A stretch of DNA of 64,000 bases from Pseudomonadales bacterium (GCA_024234735.1 JACKNV010000002.1:62001-126000); one strand, 5' to 3'; counted from the stretch's first letter, positions 50,397 through 59,751 are shown. A program made the numbers and translations. The notes: generated by a model from the letters alone, not told the origin.

Positions 50397-51158
50397 CATA
50401 GCATAGGTGACGGCCTCCCGTGCCATGACACCGAATTTAGCCCGCTCATGGTTTTTCTGGCCGAGCCAGTTCGGTATGAGCGCTCCTTGCGAGGCGAAGT
50501 GCTCGACATGGACGACGGTAACTTCCCCGTCTGTGTAGGCGATTTCGTTAATCCAGCGCCAGTTTCCCGGTCTCGCTGCCTTGAACAGCCTGTTTGCCTC
50601 CCTGACATAGTTTTGTTTCGAGCCAAGGCCGAACATGACGATGAGTTTCGTTTTGCTCGGCAGCGATCCGAGATATTCTTTCACACAGTTCGCCGCCACT
50701 TCCTTGCCAAATCCTGCCGCGACAAATTTATCGAGCATGCCGCCGCCGGAACCTTTCCAGTTCTGGCTCTTCTCATCGAACCGCTCGACTGTGCAGCGAA
50801 TGAGTGAGCCGAAATGGAACCGCCCGTGTTGATCTGTGATTAGCCTATCGACAGCTCTGGCGAGGTCGGTTGCGCCGGAGGCATCGAGCAGGCCGACATG
50901 GGCGAGAATTTTGCCGACATTGCCCCTGCTGCCCTTGTAGGCAATCTCGTCATGGCGGGTTCTGGCCAGTGCTCCGGCCTGCGTCGGTCCTTTGGAAAAG
51001 CCCAGGACGATTATCTCGGGATTGCTATTACCCCAGGCGAGCGGGTTGGCGGTAATGCGCCAGCTATCTGCTTCCCTGCGTGTGATATCGAACTGGGCGT
51101 TCGCGCACCCATAGCATCTGGTGCAATCAATTCGGCCTGAGCCGGGCATACTCGTCAT
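50394..51158 (-). CDS. Hypothetical protein, C-terminus truncated by the IS3 element
   Basis: 254 aa, ATG at 51,158. Blocks: NPEIIVLGFSKGPTQAGALA, GSRGNVGKILAHVGLLDASG, FHFGSLIRCTVERFDEKSQN and SKTKLIVMFGLGSKQNYVRE. The order 'strand-IIVLGFSKGP ... LIRC' recalls the uracil-DNA-glycosylase-like fold, but I cannot place it. The stop TAG is the first codon of the IS3 end (GAVTYAM then IS), so the original C-terminus has been lost. The upstream part has four cysteines (CTRCYGCANA) that may bind a metal. Confidence 0.72.
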   Translation of the reverse strand: MTSMPGSGRIDCTRCYGCANAQFDITRREADSWRITANPLAWGNSNPEIIVLGFSKGPTQAGALARTRHDEIAYKGSRGNVGKILAHVGLLDASGATDLARAVDRLITDQHGRFHFGSLIRCTVERFDEKSQNWKGSGGGMLDKFVAAGFGKEVAANCVKEYLGSLPSKTKLIVMFGLGSKQNYVREANRLFKAARPGNWRWINEIAYTDGEVTVVHVEHFASQGALIPNWLGQKNHERAKFGVMAREAVTYAM

Positions 51159-51437
51159 ATGGTTTTACTCCCCTGTTTTGAGCATCTTTGGTTGCCCTGA
51201 ATTCGGGCCGGACTCTCCCGGCTGTCACACCACTTGCCCAGGTGTCGGGGCAGTCTTTCCTGCTGTCATACAGTCACCGGCATCACAGGGGAGGCTACAG
51301 CGGGGTCACTACTCCCCAGGGTTCACTACGCCCTATACCTCGGTCCTGTGCGGAGACCTTCGGCGCTTCCTGACTTGGGATACGCCGGTGCCGGTCTGGT
51401 ATGAGGGGTTACATGCGCCACCCCCCGGGGCTGGTTC

Positions 51438-51884
51438 TCAGATTTCCAAACCAAGCTCCTTCGGCGTCTTGGCTGTCCAGCCGACACCGCGCACGATGCC
51501 GTGTAGTCCGGTCTTCACGCTCGGCCTGCGCCAGTAGGGGCCAGGCATAGCCCGCAAGGCCTCAAGTGCCTTGGTAAAATTCTCGTAGTAGGTTTCTTCT
51601 CCCTTGCGCCCGACCGCGTAGCCTTTCTCCCGCTTGCAGGCTGCGTTGAAGAAGCTTCCGTCTTTGGCGACGGGGACGCTGATGTCATCGGGAGAGGAGG
51701 GCGCTTCATACCAGGTAAATCCCTCCCTCGTTCTGAGCCAGTCCCTTGCATCCTTCAGGGGGACTTCAATCTGCTTTGTATGTTTGCCTTTCGCGCGGGG
51801 GATGGAGCTGTCCTTGTGCAAGGCGTTACGAACGCTTTGCTCGCTCATTTTGGCCAGAAGACTGAGGGTCTGTACCGGAGACAT
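51438..51884 (-). pseudogene. DNA-binding-like gene, 5' end replaced by IS1111-flanking DNA
   Basis: 148-aa frame. The first residues (MSPVQT) are encoded by the sequence that IS1111 copies 1 and 2 share beyond the element, so they are not the true N-terminus. The real protein (LSLLAKMSEQSVRNALHKDS then AKGKHTKQIEVPLKDARDWL) begins inside a helix-turn-helix: MSEQSVRNAL is a recognition-type helix. The middle contains TWYEAPSSPDDISVPVAKDG. The 5' end was thus cut at about 51,867, probably by the IS1111 event. Confidence 0.65.
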
Positions 51885-51912
51885 CCTTTACAGATCATGC
51901 CGGCTCTACCCC

Positions 51913-52172
51913 ATGTATGGACTCCTCCTCGTTTGCAAGGGGCCTGTACGCTGGCGGTAGGATCGATTGCTCACGTGTATCCGGCCTCTCGATCGTGCTT
52001 TCCACGGGGCCTTGATGGGCTATTCGCGCGCTGGCTCCCAAACGTTAACTCGGGCTTTTACGCCCTTGGGGTAGATCGGGTTTTGCCTGCGCCGGTTCGA
52101 CCTGTTCGCCGTCAGTCAGACTCCTTTGCAATCGTCGGTAGGACTAACTCTGTTGTTTACCGGCCAGGACTG
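51913..52172 (-). ncRNA. Putative bridge RNA region of IS1111 copy 2
   Basis: Identical to that of copy 1. The hairpin GGGC-TTTTAC-GCCC is at 52,052-52,065, with GTTAAC (52,044-52,049) and GGGGTAG (52,068-52,074) on either side. Confidence 0.5.
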
Positions 52173-53210
52173 CTAAGCCGTGGCCGTAGACCAGTTCTCA
52201 TCGTATTCACGCTCATGGTGCAGTAGCGCCCAGGCCATGCGGGCGGTCTTGTTGGCCACCGCTATCGCCACAACGTTCGTATGACGTCGCTCTCCAAGGC
52301 TGTTGATCCAGCGACTGAGTGGGTCGGCCTTGCCTTTGGCTACCTGCACTGTCGCTCTGGCGCCGTGTATCAGTAGAGTGCGCAAGTATGCATTGCCCCG
52401 CTTACTGATGCCTAGCATGCGCTCCTTGCCACCGGTGCCGTGGTGTTTCGGCGTCAAACCGAGCGTAACGGCGAAGTCACGGCCCCGTGCAAATCCATCG
52501 CCGGTGCCGAGGGTGGCGACCAGTGCGGTGGCGGTGATTGGCCCGACGCCCCGCAAAGCCATCAAGCGTTGCGCGGCCGGAGATTCCTTCACCATCGCGG
52601 CGAGTTCATCATCTTGCTCCTTGATCCGCGCATCGAGATGGCGCAGGTCGCCCGCCAGGCCAGACAGCAGCCGCCGAAAGCGCATACTCAGTTCATTACT
52701 CGCATCTTCGAGCCACCACGACAGCGCCTTGCGCAGAGCGTGGACGCGTTGTGGTGCCACCAGACCGTGCTCGCCGACGAGGCCCCGGATCTGGTTGACT
52801 TTCGCCGTGCGCTGCTTGATCAACTCCGAGCGAACCCGGTGCACCGCCAGCACATCCTGCTGTTCGACACTTTTGAGTGCCACGAAGCGCATTGAGGGCC
52901 TATTCATAGCCTCGCAGATGGCCGCGGCATCGTTGCGGTCGCTCTTGTTGCTCTTGACGTAGGGTTTCACGAACTGCGGCGCCATGAGCTTTACCCGATA
53001 GCCGCGCGCGGCGAGCTCCCGCCCCCAGTAATGGGCGCCGGCGCAGGCTTCCATGCCGATTTCTGCACCTTCGGGTACGCGTTTCTGAAGTTCTGACAGC
53101 CATTCGCGACGACGCAAACGCTTCTGCCAGACCACGTGCTCCCGTGAATCCACGCCGTGTAATTGGAACACATCTTTTGCCAAATCTACGCCAACTCGAA
53201 TAATCTCCAT
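52173..53210 (-). CDS. IS110/IS1111-family transposase, copy 2
   Basis: 345 aa, intact; DEDD residues Asp9, Glu54, Asp91/Asp94 and the C-terminal serine block GISKRGNAYLRTLLIHGA as in copy 1. One residue differs from copy 1 (TARMAW here). With two functional copies in direct orientation, either can act in trans on both ends and on the segment between. Confidence 0.95.
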   Translation of the reverse strand: MEIIRVGVDLAKDVFQLHGVDSREHVVWQKRLRRREWLSELQKRVPEGAEIGMEACAGAHYWGRELAARGYRVKLMAPQFVKPYVKSNKSDRNDAAAICEAMNRPSMRFVALKSVEQQDVLAVHRVRSELIKQRTAKVNQIRGLVGEHGLVAPQRVHALRKALSWWLEDASNELSMRFRRLLSGLAGDLRHLDARIKEQDDELAAMVKESPAAQRLMALRGVGPITATALVATLGTGDGFARGRDFAVTLGLTPKHHGTGGKERMLGISKRGNAYLRTLLIHGARATVQVAKGKADPLSRWINSLGERRHTNVVAIAVANKTARMAWALLHHEREYDENWSTATA

Positions 53211-53311
53211 TGTGGGCTCCTCCTCTCATTATGACTGGTTGCCAACACTTCCAGTCTGGCACCTAGATGCCGAATATGGGTGAGGAGGAGTCCATCCCAT
53301 TGTTAACGGGG

Positions 53312-53391
53312 GATGGCATTCATATTCACCCGGTTGATAATGCCAGCGGAACGCCGCACTACCCACCCGCAGTGGGTCAGCCCCCTCAACC
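53312..53391 (-). repeat. ISL3-like end remnant beside IS1111 copy 2
   Basis: Shares the words TTGATAATGCC and CCCACCCGCAGTGGGTCAGC with the ISL3 remnant right of copy 1 (about 40,355-40,390). Both IS1111 copies therefore border pieces of the same ISL3-type element. Confidence 0.6.
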
Positions 53392-53432
53392 CATAGCGCC
53401 CGGTAGATCAGGCGGCACCCCGCCTGTCGACG

Positions 53433-54536
53433 CTAGAAGTTGATGACGCAGCTTCCCACCACCTCCCCCCTCAGCTTCGCGTTGGCCGCCTCGCGGAAAT
53501 CCTCCGCCCGGAAACTGTGGGACACATGCGGGTGAAGCAGGCCTTCCTCTGCCCAGGCCGTTACCTGGGCAATCTGCTTCGCGCGCCACGCGCGATTTGC
53601 CATGGAGTAGATCACCATGGGTGACCCCATCACCTGCAGGCATTTCATCTGCATGATGTTTGTGGGCAGGCGGTCGGGCTCAAAGGTTTGTCTCCCGCCA
53701 CTCTCCGACACATTGCTCGCCCAGCCGACAATGACGAACCTGCCCTCAAATTTAAGGGTGCGCAGCGCGGCGTCGCCAATGGCTCCCCCCACTGTATCAA
53801 TGACGGCGTCGACACCGGCACCATTGGTGATGGTTTTGACCTGTGCCCGCAGTGTACTGGCGAGACTGCCGGTATTGTCGCCATCGAGTTGAATTGCATG
53901 ATCGGCGCCTGCCGATAACACCGCTTCCAGTTTCCTGCTCGATCTTCCGGTAACAATAACCTCCGCACCCAGAATCCTGGCGATCTGGACCATGGCCATG
54001 CCCGATGCGCCGGATGCCCCGGTTATCAGAACTCGCTCGCCAGCTTGTAGTTTCGCCCGTTTCACGAGTGCGAAATAGGCTGTCTCGTAACTCCCCAGAA
54101 ACGAGCAGCCCTGCGCAAAGCTGAAACCGGAGGGCAGGGGGTAGAGGCCATTTTCGGGTGCAACGGCAAAACTGGACCAGGCGCCGCTCTGCTGGTATGC
54201 GCCTTTGCTACGCGGACCAACGGTCATGAAGTCGCTTATCACCTTGTCGCCGACACTGAAGTTGCGGACTTCGCTGCCCGTCCAGGCAATCTCGCCAGAA
54301 AACTCGAGCCCGGGCACATAGGGTGGTGACGCCATGTGCTGATACTGGCCAGTCATCATGATGAAGTCCACGAAGGAAATCGAGGCGCTTCTTACCCGGA
54401 CGACGACATCACTGGGCCCCAGTTTTGTGGTATCCGGTACTTCGGCCGGCTCGATAGACAATAGTTGGTCTATGGCCTCGGCCTGGGTGTTCGCGAATCC
54501 TGGGAGGACAATCCGTATTCCTGAATCTACTGCCAC
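53433..54536 (-). CDS. MDR-family zinc-type/quinone oxidoreductase
   Basis: 367-aa medium-chain dehydrogenase/reductase. The substrate-domain motif PPYVPGLEFSGEIAWTGSEV is near residue 72, and the Rossmann NADPH motif ITGASGASGMAMVQIARIL is at about 170-188 with GRFVIVGWASN following. No zinc-ligand cysteine pattern of alcohol dehydrogenases is seen, so it fits the quinone-oxidoreductase/enoyl-reductase-like group. A possible palindromic operator CTAAC-N6-GTTAG lies 85 bp upstream of its start. It opens the right chromosomal arm. Confidence 0.88.
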   Translation of the reverse strand: MAVDSGIRIVLPGFANTQAEAIDQLLSIEPAEVPDTTKLGPSDVVVRVRSASISFVDFIMMTGQYQHMASPPYVPGLEFSGEIAWTGSEVRNFSVGDKVISDFMTVGPRSKGAYQQSGAWSSFAVAPENGLYPLPSGFSFAQGCSFLGSYETAYFALVKRAKLQAGERVLITGASGASGMAMVQIARILGAEVIVTGRSSRKLEAVLSAGADHAIQLDGDNTGSLASTLRAQVKTITNGAGVDAVIDTVGGAIGDAALRTLKFEGRFVIVGWASNVSESGGRQTFEPDRLPTNIMQMKCLQVMGSPMVIYSMANRAWRAKQIAQVTAWAEEGLLHPHVSHSFRAEDFREAANAKLRGEVVGSCVINF

Positions 54537-54994
54537 GGCAGTCAGTCTCCTGAAGCAAAAAAACCAATTAGAACATGAAGATCGGTTGAGGCCTGTTTCC
54601 GCACCTCTTCCAGGCGCAATCTAACACACTCGTTAGACTCATTGAGAGAAGCCAATCTTGATCTGCCGTGGGGCCTCGGCCTCAGTGTGGCGCGCACTCC
54701 CTGTGCCCAAAAAAATTTACACTGCGACTGTGATGCCTGTCTCGCGCTTCAAGTCTTTCGTCTAATCGGATATGACAATGAAACTCGAATGTCTTTGGCT
54801 ACACCCGGGCCCGCGTGACCGTACAGATGCTTCTGGGCGAGCCGCTACAACAATTGATCAGGCTGCGGCGCACGGGTGGCAGACATGCTCTGCGAAGATA
54901 GCTGCCGCGTCGGTCCTGGTTGGAAAGGATCACTGGCTGGCCCTGTGTCCAGCGTTCCGCGCGCCGCGCCCACTGGTGATAGAATGCCGGGCCT
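54537..54994. other. 458-bp intergenic region between divergent genes
   Basis: Holds the promoters of the MDR gene (minus) and the desulfhydrase/ACC-deaminase gene (plus). An inverted repeat CTAAC-ACACTC-GTTAG (54,621-54,636) is the only strong regulatory-looking element. A plus-strand frame from 54,772 is open, but it overlaps the next gene out of frame and I reject it. Confidence 0.55.
54621..54636. promoter_or_regulatory. Candidate operator palindrome
   Basis: CTAACACACTCGTTAG, 5-bp arms CTAAC/GTTAG around 6 bp, in the intergenic region upstream of the MDR gene. It resembles TetR-type half-sites, but no local regulator is near. Confidence 0.35.
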
Positions 54995-56092
54995 ATGCTC
55001 CCGCTTTTCGACAGCTACCCCGCCCTGCAGCAAGCGCTGCCCTTCGTGTCGTTGGGGCGGTATCCGACCCCCGTGTTGCGCGCCGATGCCCTGGACCCCG
55101 ACAGGCGCTGTGCGGGCCTGACGGTCAAGCACGACGGCCTCTCCGGCACCCCCTACGGCGGCAACAAGGTGCGCAAGCTCGAGTTCCTGTTCGGTGACGC
55201 CCTGGCCAGGGGCAAGAGGGCGGTGCTGACCTTCGGCGGGGCCGGCTCGAATCACGCGCTGGCTACTGCCATTTATGCGCAACGGCTGGGCCTGCAGGCC
55301 TATTCGTTTCTGTTGCGGCAGCCCAATTCCCGGTCGCTGCGCTACAACCTGCTGCGCTCGCTGGCCAGCGGAGCGCATTTGCGGCACTTCGACTCGGTGC
55401 CCGCCCTGGCCGGCGGGGCGCTACTGCAGGAGGCCCGGCTGCTGTTCGGTGCCCACCAGATGCCCTACTGGATACCGCCGGGCGGCAGCAGCGCGCTGGG
55501 GGTGCTCGGTTATGTCAATGCCGCCTTCGAACTGCAACGGCAGGTGCAGGCTGGCGGGCTGGCGATGCCGGACGTGATCTATATCGCCTCCGGCACCATG
55601 GGTTCCGCTGTCGGTCTCGCCCTGGGCCTGGCGATGCTGGGCCTGCCTGCCAGGGTGTGCGCGGTGGCGGTTACCGACCGGGATTTCTCGTCGCTGGACA
55701 AGGCCCGGAAACTGTATGCGCAGGCCAGCCGCCTGCTGCGCAGGGCTGGTCTCGATAGATCGCCGGCGGCGCTGCAGGCGGAGCGCTTCACCCTGCGCGT
55801 TGACTTTTTCGGTGGCGAGTATGGCCGCTATACTCAGGCGGGCATGGCGGCGGTCAAGCGCTTCAGGGAGGCCACCGGTATGCGCATCGAGGGCTGTTAC
55901 ACCGGCAAGTGCCTTGCCGCCCTGACAGCGGATTTGCAGACGGGCCGCCTGGATGGCCAGCGGGTGCTGTTCTGGAATACCTATGACGCGGGTGGCCACG
56001 ATCACCCGGTGGACGCCGTGGACTACCGCCTGCTGCCGGCGCCGTTCCATCGCTACTTTGAAACCGATATACAGCCGCTGGATCGAGATTGA
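54995..56092 (+). CDS. ACC deaminase / D-cysteine desulfhydrase family PLP enzyme
   Basis: 365-aa PLP-dependent fold-II enzyme. PLP lysine in GTPYGGNKVRKLEFLFG (Lys58). FGGAGSNHALATAIYAQRLG has the phosphate-binding loop and IYIASGTMGSAVGLALGLAM the second glycine-rich loop. The family deaminates 1-aminocyclopropane-1-carboxylate or desulfhydrates D-cysteine; which one cannot be told, although the unusual insertion and Leu-rich region near 110-140 argue against canonical AcdS. It is followed by the TonB receptor gene after 25 bp, possibly cotranscribed. Confidence 0.9.
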   Translation: MLPLFDSYPALQQALPFVSLGRYPTPVLRADALDPDRRCAGLTVKHDGLSGTPYGGNKVRKLEFLFGDALARGKRAVLTFGGAGSNHALATAIYAQRLGLQAYSFLLRQPNSRSLRYNLLRSLASGAHLRHFDSVPALAGGALLQEARLLFGAHQMPYWIPPGGSSALGVLGYVNAAFELQRQVQAGGLAMPDVIYIASGTMGSAVGLALGLAMLGLPARVCAVAVTDRDFSSLDKARKLYAQASRLLRRAGLDRSPAALQAERFTLRVDFFGGEYGRYTQAGMAAVKRFREATGMRIEGCYTGKCLAALTADLQTGRLDGQRVLFWNTYDAGGHDHPVDAVDYRLLPAPFHRYFETDIQPLDRD

Positions 56093-56117
56093 GAGCCAGG
56101 GAAGACCTAGACAACGT

Positions 56118-58391
56118 ATGGAAACCGATATGAGCACCAGCCCTCGCTATACCTGCAGAAAACGTCCCGGCCTTGCTGTCGCCGCGGTCGCCTGCTGCCT
56201 GGCGGTACCGCTGCGGGCCCAGGTGCTGGAGGAAGTGGTGGTCACCGCCCAGAAGCGGGTGGAGAGCCTGCAGGATGTGCCCCTGACGGTCACCGTGGTC
56301 GATGGCAAGACCCTGCAACAATTCGCCATCAACAATGTCACCGATCTGGCGAACTCGGTTCCCGGCCTGGCCTTCGAACCCGCTCCCCAGGGGCTGCCCA
56401 TCCCCAATATACGCGGCCTGGGCACCGGCACCGCGGATGAGAATCTGGAGCAGTCGGTGGGGCTGTTCATCGACGGCGTGTGGACGGGCAAGACCCGCAA
56501 CCTGCTGAGCTCCCTGTTTGACGTCGATCGCATCGAAGTCATCAAGGGTGCGCAGACCTCCCAACTGGGCAAGAACACCAGCCTGGGGGCGATCCTGGTG
56601 AACACCATGCGCCCCCAGGACGCCAGCGACGGTTATCTGGAGGGGGAGTACGACTTTGAATTTGAAAGTTCGATTCTCCAGGGAGTGGGTAACCTCGCCA
56701 CGGAGGCCGGCAAGTATCGCCTGGCGGTGAATCTGATCGACGAGAAGGGCTACGTGGAGAATGAACTGGCGGGCGGCCACGACCCGCATCGCGAGCAGAA
56801 CTCCGTGCGCCTGAGCGGCCTGTGGGACCTCGGCCAGCGGACCACGGTTTTCGCCACGTACACGTATGACGAACTGGAGGTGACCGGCATGGCATTCCAG
56901 GTGTCGGATGATCCCAATGGCTGGTACCAGGGTGTTACCGGTGACTCCGACACCCACCTCAACGCCAAGAGCAAGACCTGGAATACCTATGCCGGTGATG
57001 GCAGGGATTATGACAAACAGGAAACCAACTGGGCGGTCGTCGAGGTGGCCCACGAACTGACTGCCGATACCCAGCTGATGTCGCTGTCGGGTTATAACAG
57101 TTACGACAACAAACCTCGCTATTACGACGCGGACTTTTCTGCACTGCAGTGGCTACAGCAGTACAAGAAAAGTCACTTCAGGCAGTTCAGCCAGGAGTTC
57201 AGGGTGACGGGAACGGCACTGGGCCAGGCCCTGGACTATGTGGCCGGGGCGTACTACCTGGCCAACTCATTCGAGAACTATGCGCAGACCGATTTCCTCA
57301 GCAATCCGGGTTATCTGGACCTTCCCGATCCCGTTCCGGACGGGCTTGTCGCCGCTACCGGCCCGGCATCGGGTTATGGTTCCTACCACCAGGATGTGGA
57401 CTCCTGGTCGGTGTTCGGCAATGGCGCCTACCAGCTGGCTGAGAACTGGCGGCTGACGCTGGGTATCCGCTACACCGACGAAACCCAGAAGCTCAAGGAC
57501 TGGGAAAGCGTGACCACGCAGGACGAGACCAACTTCTATTTCGACCTGGGTAACGGCACTTACGTCGGCCCCATCGTGCCACCGGAAGGGCCCGCGACGT
57601 TCTACGAGGTGATCAGCCCGGACTTTTACGCCCGCAAGCTGAGCCGTTCCGAGGACAATGTGGACGGCTCGGTCAACCTGCAGTACGACTTCGGCGATAC
57701 CGGCAATGCCTATGTGTCCTGGGCCCGGGGCAGCAAGAGCGGGGGTTTCCCGACTTCCGCCACACCGGATACCGAACAGATCGATACGGAGCAGGCGGAA
57801 ACCAGCGAAGCGGGCGTCAAGCTCAATCTGCTCGGTGGTGGCCTGCGGGTCAGCGCGGCGGCGTTCTTTACCAGGATCGACGATTTCCAGTCGGTGGTGT
57901 TTGTCGGAGACGGCTTCGCCAGCGAAAGTATTCCGGTGGAATCCCAGGGTGTCGAGTTCGACAGCATGTGGGCCGCCACGGACAAGCTGGTCCTGGGCCT
58001 GGCCGTAACCTATGCGGATGCGCAGCGCACCGATACCAATGTCACGCCCTCGGGGTCTCCCGAATGGGCGGCAAGTTTCTCCGCCGCCTACACACTGGCC
58101 CTGGGTGCGAATTACCGGCTGCGCAGCAATGCAGCGGTAAATTACCGCGATGGCATGTACACCCAGACCGACGAGACCTACAGGGCGCCGGCCATCACGC
58201 TGGTAGACCTGCGGGTTGCGCTGGCGCCGCGCAGTGAGAACTGGGAGCTGGCATTGATGGCGCGCAACCTGTTCGATGAGCAGGAGCTCGCCTTCGGATT
58301 CGGCCTGCCGGTGTACGGTGCGGACTACGCCTCCATCGGCAGCCTGAACCGGCCGCGCACCGTGGCCATGCAGGCGCGCTATAATTTCTGA
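56118..58391 (+). CDS. TonB-dependent receptor
   Basis: 757 aa starting METDMSTSPRYTCRKRPGLA (the frame is open upstream, but that is the tail of the preceding gene). Signal peptide to LRAQ; the plug domain begins EEVVVTAQKRVESLQDVP (TonB-box-like EVVVTAQKR) with NSVPGLAFEPAPQG and IPNIRGLGTGTADENLEQSV. The barrel has the usual aromatic girdles and ends NRPRTVAMQARYNF, the C-terminal phenylalanine. Outer-membrane import of a bulky ligand energised by TonB. The following Rieske oxygenase gene suggests that a hydrophobic or aromatic compound may be the cargo (inference). Confidence 0.94.
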   Translation: METDMSTSPRYTCRKRPGLAVAAVACCLAVPLRAQVLEEVVVTAQKRVESLQDVPLTVTVVDGKTLQQFAINNVTDLANSVPGLAFEPAPQGLPIPNIRGLGTGTADENLEQSVGLFIDGVWTGKTRNLLSSLFDVDRIEVIKGAQTSQLGKNTSLGAILVNTMRPQDASDGYLEGEYDFEFESSILQGVGNLATEAGKYRLAVNLIDEKGYVENELAGGHDPHREQNSVRLSGLWDLGQRTTVFATYTYDELEVTGMAFQVSDDPNGWYQGVTGDSDTHLNAKSKTWNTYAGDGRDYDKQETNWAVVEVAHELTADTQLMSLSGYNSYDNKPRYYDADFSALQWLQQYKKSHFRQFSQEFRVTGTALGQALDYVAGAYYLANSFENYAQTDFLSNPGYLDLPDPVPDGLVAATGPASGYGSYHQDVDSWSVFGNGAYQLAENWRLTLGIRYTDETQKLKDWESVTTQDETNFYFDLGNGTYVGPIVPPEGPATFYEVISPDFYARKLSRSEDNVDGSVNLQYDFGDTGNAYVSWARGSKSGGFPTSATPDTEQIDTEQAETSEAGVKLNLLGGGLRVSAAAFFTRIDDFQSVVFVGDGFASESIPVESQGVEFDSMWAATDKLVLGLAVTYADAQRTDTNVTPSGSPEWAASFSAAYTLALGANYRLRSNAAVNYRDGMYTQTDETYRAPAITLVDLRVALAPRSENWELALMARNLFDEQELAFGFGLPVYGADYASIGSLNRPRTVAMQARYNF

Positions 58392-58632
58392 ACAGCCGCG
58401 CGGGCCGCCGCCGGTAGTACCATGGCGGCAAAACACCGCCGTCGGCGCGCCGCGTGACTCCTCAAGTCCGGCTGGGTCGCCGATGCCATTCGGGCACGAT
58501 TTCGACATCTGCCTGTGAGAGCGGTGCCAGTGCTCGCCCTCCCTGGCGGTGGCCAGGCCGGACTTGGCCCGGATGGACTGCCGACATAAAATGAAGTGGT
58601 TTCGATTATGCCCACGGGGCAGGAGTGTTGCC

Positions 58633-59751
58633 ATGACCGCTTTCATGTGTGATCAGGACGTGGCCCAGCGCGTGTTGGAACATATCGCCAACGGCACCAC
58701 CGATGCCGGCGAGGGCCTGTGGCGCGAGCCGGTGCAGAACTACGTTTGCCCACGGCGATTTGCCGATGAAATGCAGAGGGTGTTGCGCCGCTACCCGATC
58801 CCTTTTTGTCCATCCGCCGCGCTGCCCACAGCGGGGTCATATGTGGCGCGCAGTGCCGCGGGTATTCCCCTGGTAGTGGTGCGCGGCGAAGACGGCGTGG
58901 TGCGCGGTTTTCGCAATGCCTGTCGGCATCGCGGTGTGCAGGTGGCCCAGGGCAGCGGCTGTGCGCGGGCCTTCCGGTGTAACTACCACGGCTGGACCTA
59001 CCGGCTCGACGGTGCGCTGCAGCATGTACCCCACGAGGAGGGTTTCCCGGGCCTGGCCCGGGAGCACCATGGGTTGACTCCGGTGCAGGTGCAGGAGAAG
59101 GCCGGGCTGGTATTCGTGACCCAACAGCAGGATGCCATCGCCGCCAACCTGGATGAACTGCCGGTATTTTTCACGCCTGACCAGCAACTGTTCAACAGCC
59201 GCGAGTATACCCTGGATGTCAACTGGAAGGTGTTTCTGGAAAGCTTCCTGGAGGGCTACCACATCAAGCCGGCGCACAAGGAGACCTTCTTTCCCTTCGG
59301 CTACGACAACCTCAACCTGGTGGAAACCGTGGGCAGGAACGCGCGCATTACCTTTCCCTTCCAGCGCATGGAAAAACTGCGGGATATCGCCCCCGAGCAG
59401 CGCCGGGTCGATGGGCTGCTGACCTACGTGTACCACCTGTTCCCCAACGTCACCATTGCCGTGCTGTCACATCACATGACCATGTTGATCCTGGAACCGG
59501 TGGCGGTGGATAAAACGCAGGTGATCAGTTATTCCCTCACCCATACTACTCTCAAGGGTGAAGCCGGCGTGGAAAAGGCACGCAACGACGCGGCTTTTGT
59601 CAGCACCACCGGTCAGGCGGAAGACATCGCCCTGGCGAAATCCATTCAGGCCAGCCTGCACAGCGGCGCCAATGAGGTATTTACCTTCGGTCGCTATGAA
59701 CAACTGATCGCCCACTTCCACCGCAACATGCAGGCCCTGCTCAAGGCGTGA
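58633..59751 (+). CDS. Rieske non-heme iron oxygenase, alpha subunit
   Basis: 372 aa from ATG 58,633 (GGAG about 9 bases upstream). The Rieske [2Fe-2S] cluster ligands are Cys97/His99 (NACRHRGVQ) and Cys116/His119 (CNYHGWTY). The catalytic mononuclear iron site has His210 and His215 (EGYHIKPAHKETF), with a carboxylate expected further on. It belongs to the ring-hydroxylating oxygenase alpha-subunit family; no beta subunit or reductase follows, so it is a single-component type supplied by other electron-transfer proteins. Aromatic, carnitine-like or sterol substrates are all possible. It ends in a palindrome shared with the convergent gene. Confidence 0.93.
   Translation: MTAFMCDQDVAQRVLEHIANGTTDAGEGLWREPVQNYVCPRRFADEMQRVLRRYPIPFCPSAALPTAGSYVARSAAGIPLVVVRGEDGVVRGFRNACRHRGVQVAQGSGCARAFRCNYHGWTYRLDGALQHVPHEEGFPGLAREHHGLTPVQVQEKAGLVFVTQQQDAIAANLDELPVFFTPDQQLFNSREYTLDVNWKVFLESFLEGYHIKPAHKETFFPFGYDNLNLVETVGRNARITFPFQRMEKLRDIAPEQRRVDGLLTYVYHLFPNVTIAVLSHHMTMLILEPVAVDKTQVISYSLTHTTLKGEAGVEKARNDAAFVSTTGQAEDIALAKSIQASLHSGANEVFTFGRYEQLIAHFHRNMQALLKA

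Larger units (their letters stand above)
51913..53299 (-). mobile_element. IS1111-type (IS110 family) element, copy 2
   Basis: Same structure as copy 1: inverted repeats at 51,917-51,930 and 53,282-53,295, with the transposase gene between. It is identical to copy 1 over 51,867-53,311 except for one base (52,241). The left flank is CTACCCC (51,906-51,912), the right flank GTTAAC (53,302-53,307). Same orientation as copy 1, so the two bracket 11.6 kb of cargo as direct repeats. Confidence 0.85.
37561..53391. mobile_element. Accessory island of stacked IS elements with hipBA and short-pAgo cargo
   Basis: From the end of tRNA-Arg to the MDR gene the DNA changes character. It contains an IS481-type element with three frameshifts, two IS1111 copies, ISL3 remnants, an IS3 element and several truncated genes, with AT-rich intergenic stretches and codon use unlike the flanks. 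The segment between the two IS1111 copies (about 40,290-51,866) carries hipBA, the SMEK and Argonaute genes and small plasmid/ICE-type genes. The outer limits are inferred from gene content; no integrase or terminal attachment repeats were recognised. Confidence 0.7.

Noticed and set aside
37458..53390. Search for attachment-site repeats of the tRNA-Arg 3' end at the right edge of the island
   Set aside because: No copy of the tRNA 3' end (GTGCCAGGCGC) was found near 53,300-53,450.
54772..55197. 141-aa plus-strand frame before the desulfhydrase gene
   Set aside because: No ribosome site or motif; overlaps the real gene out of frame.
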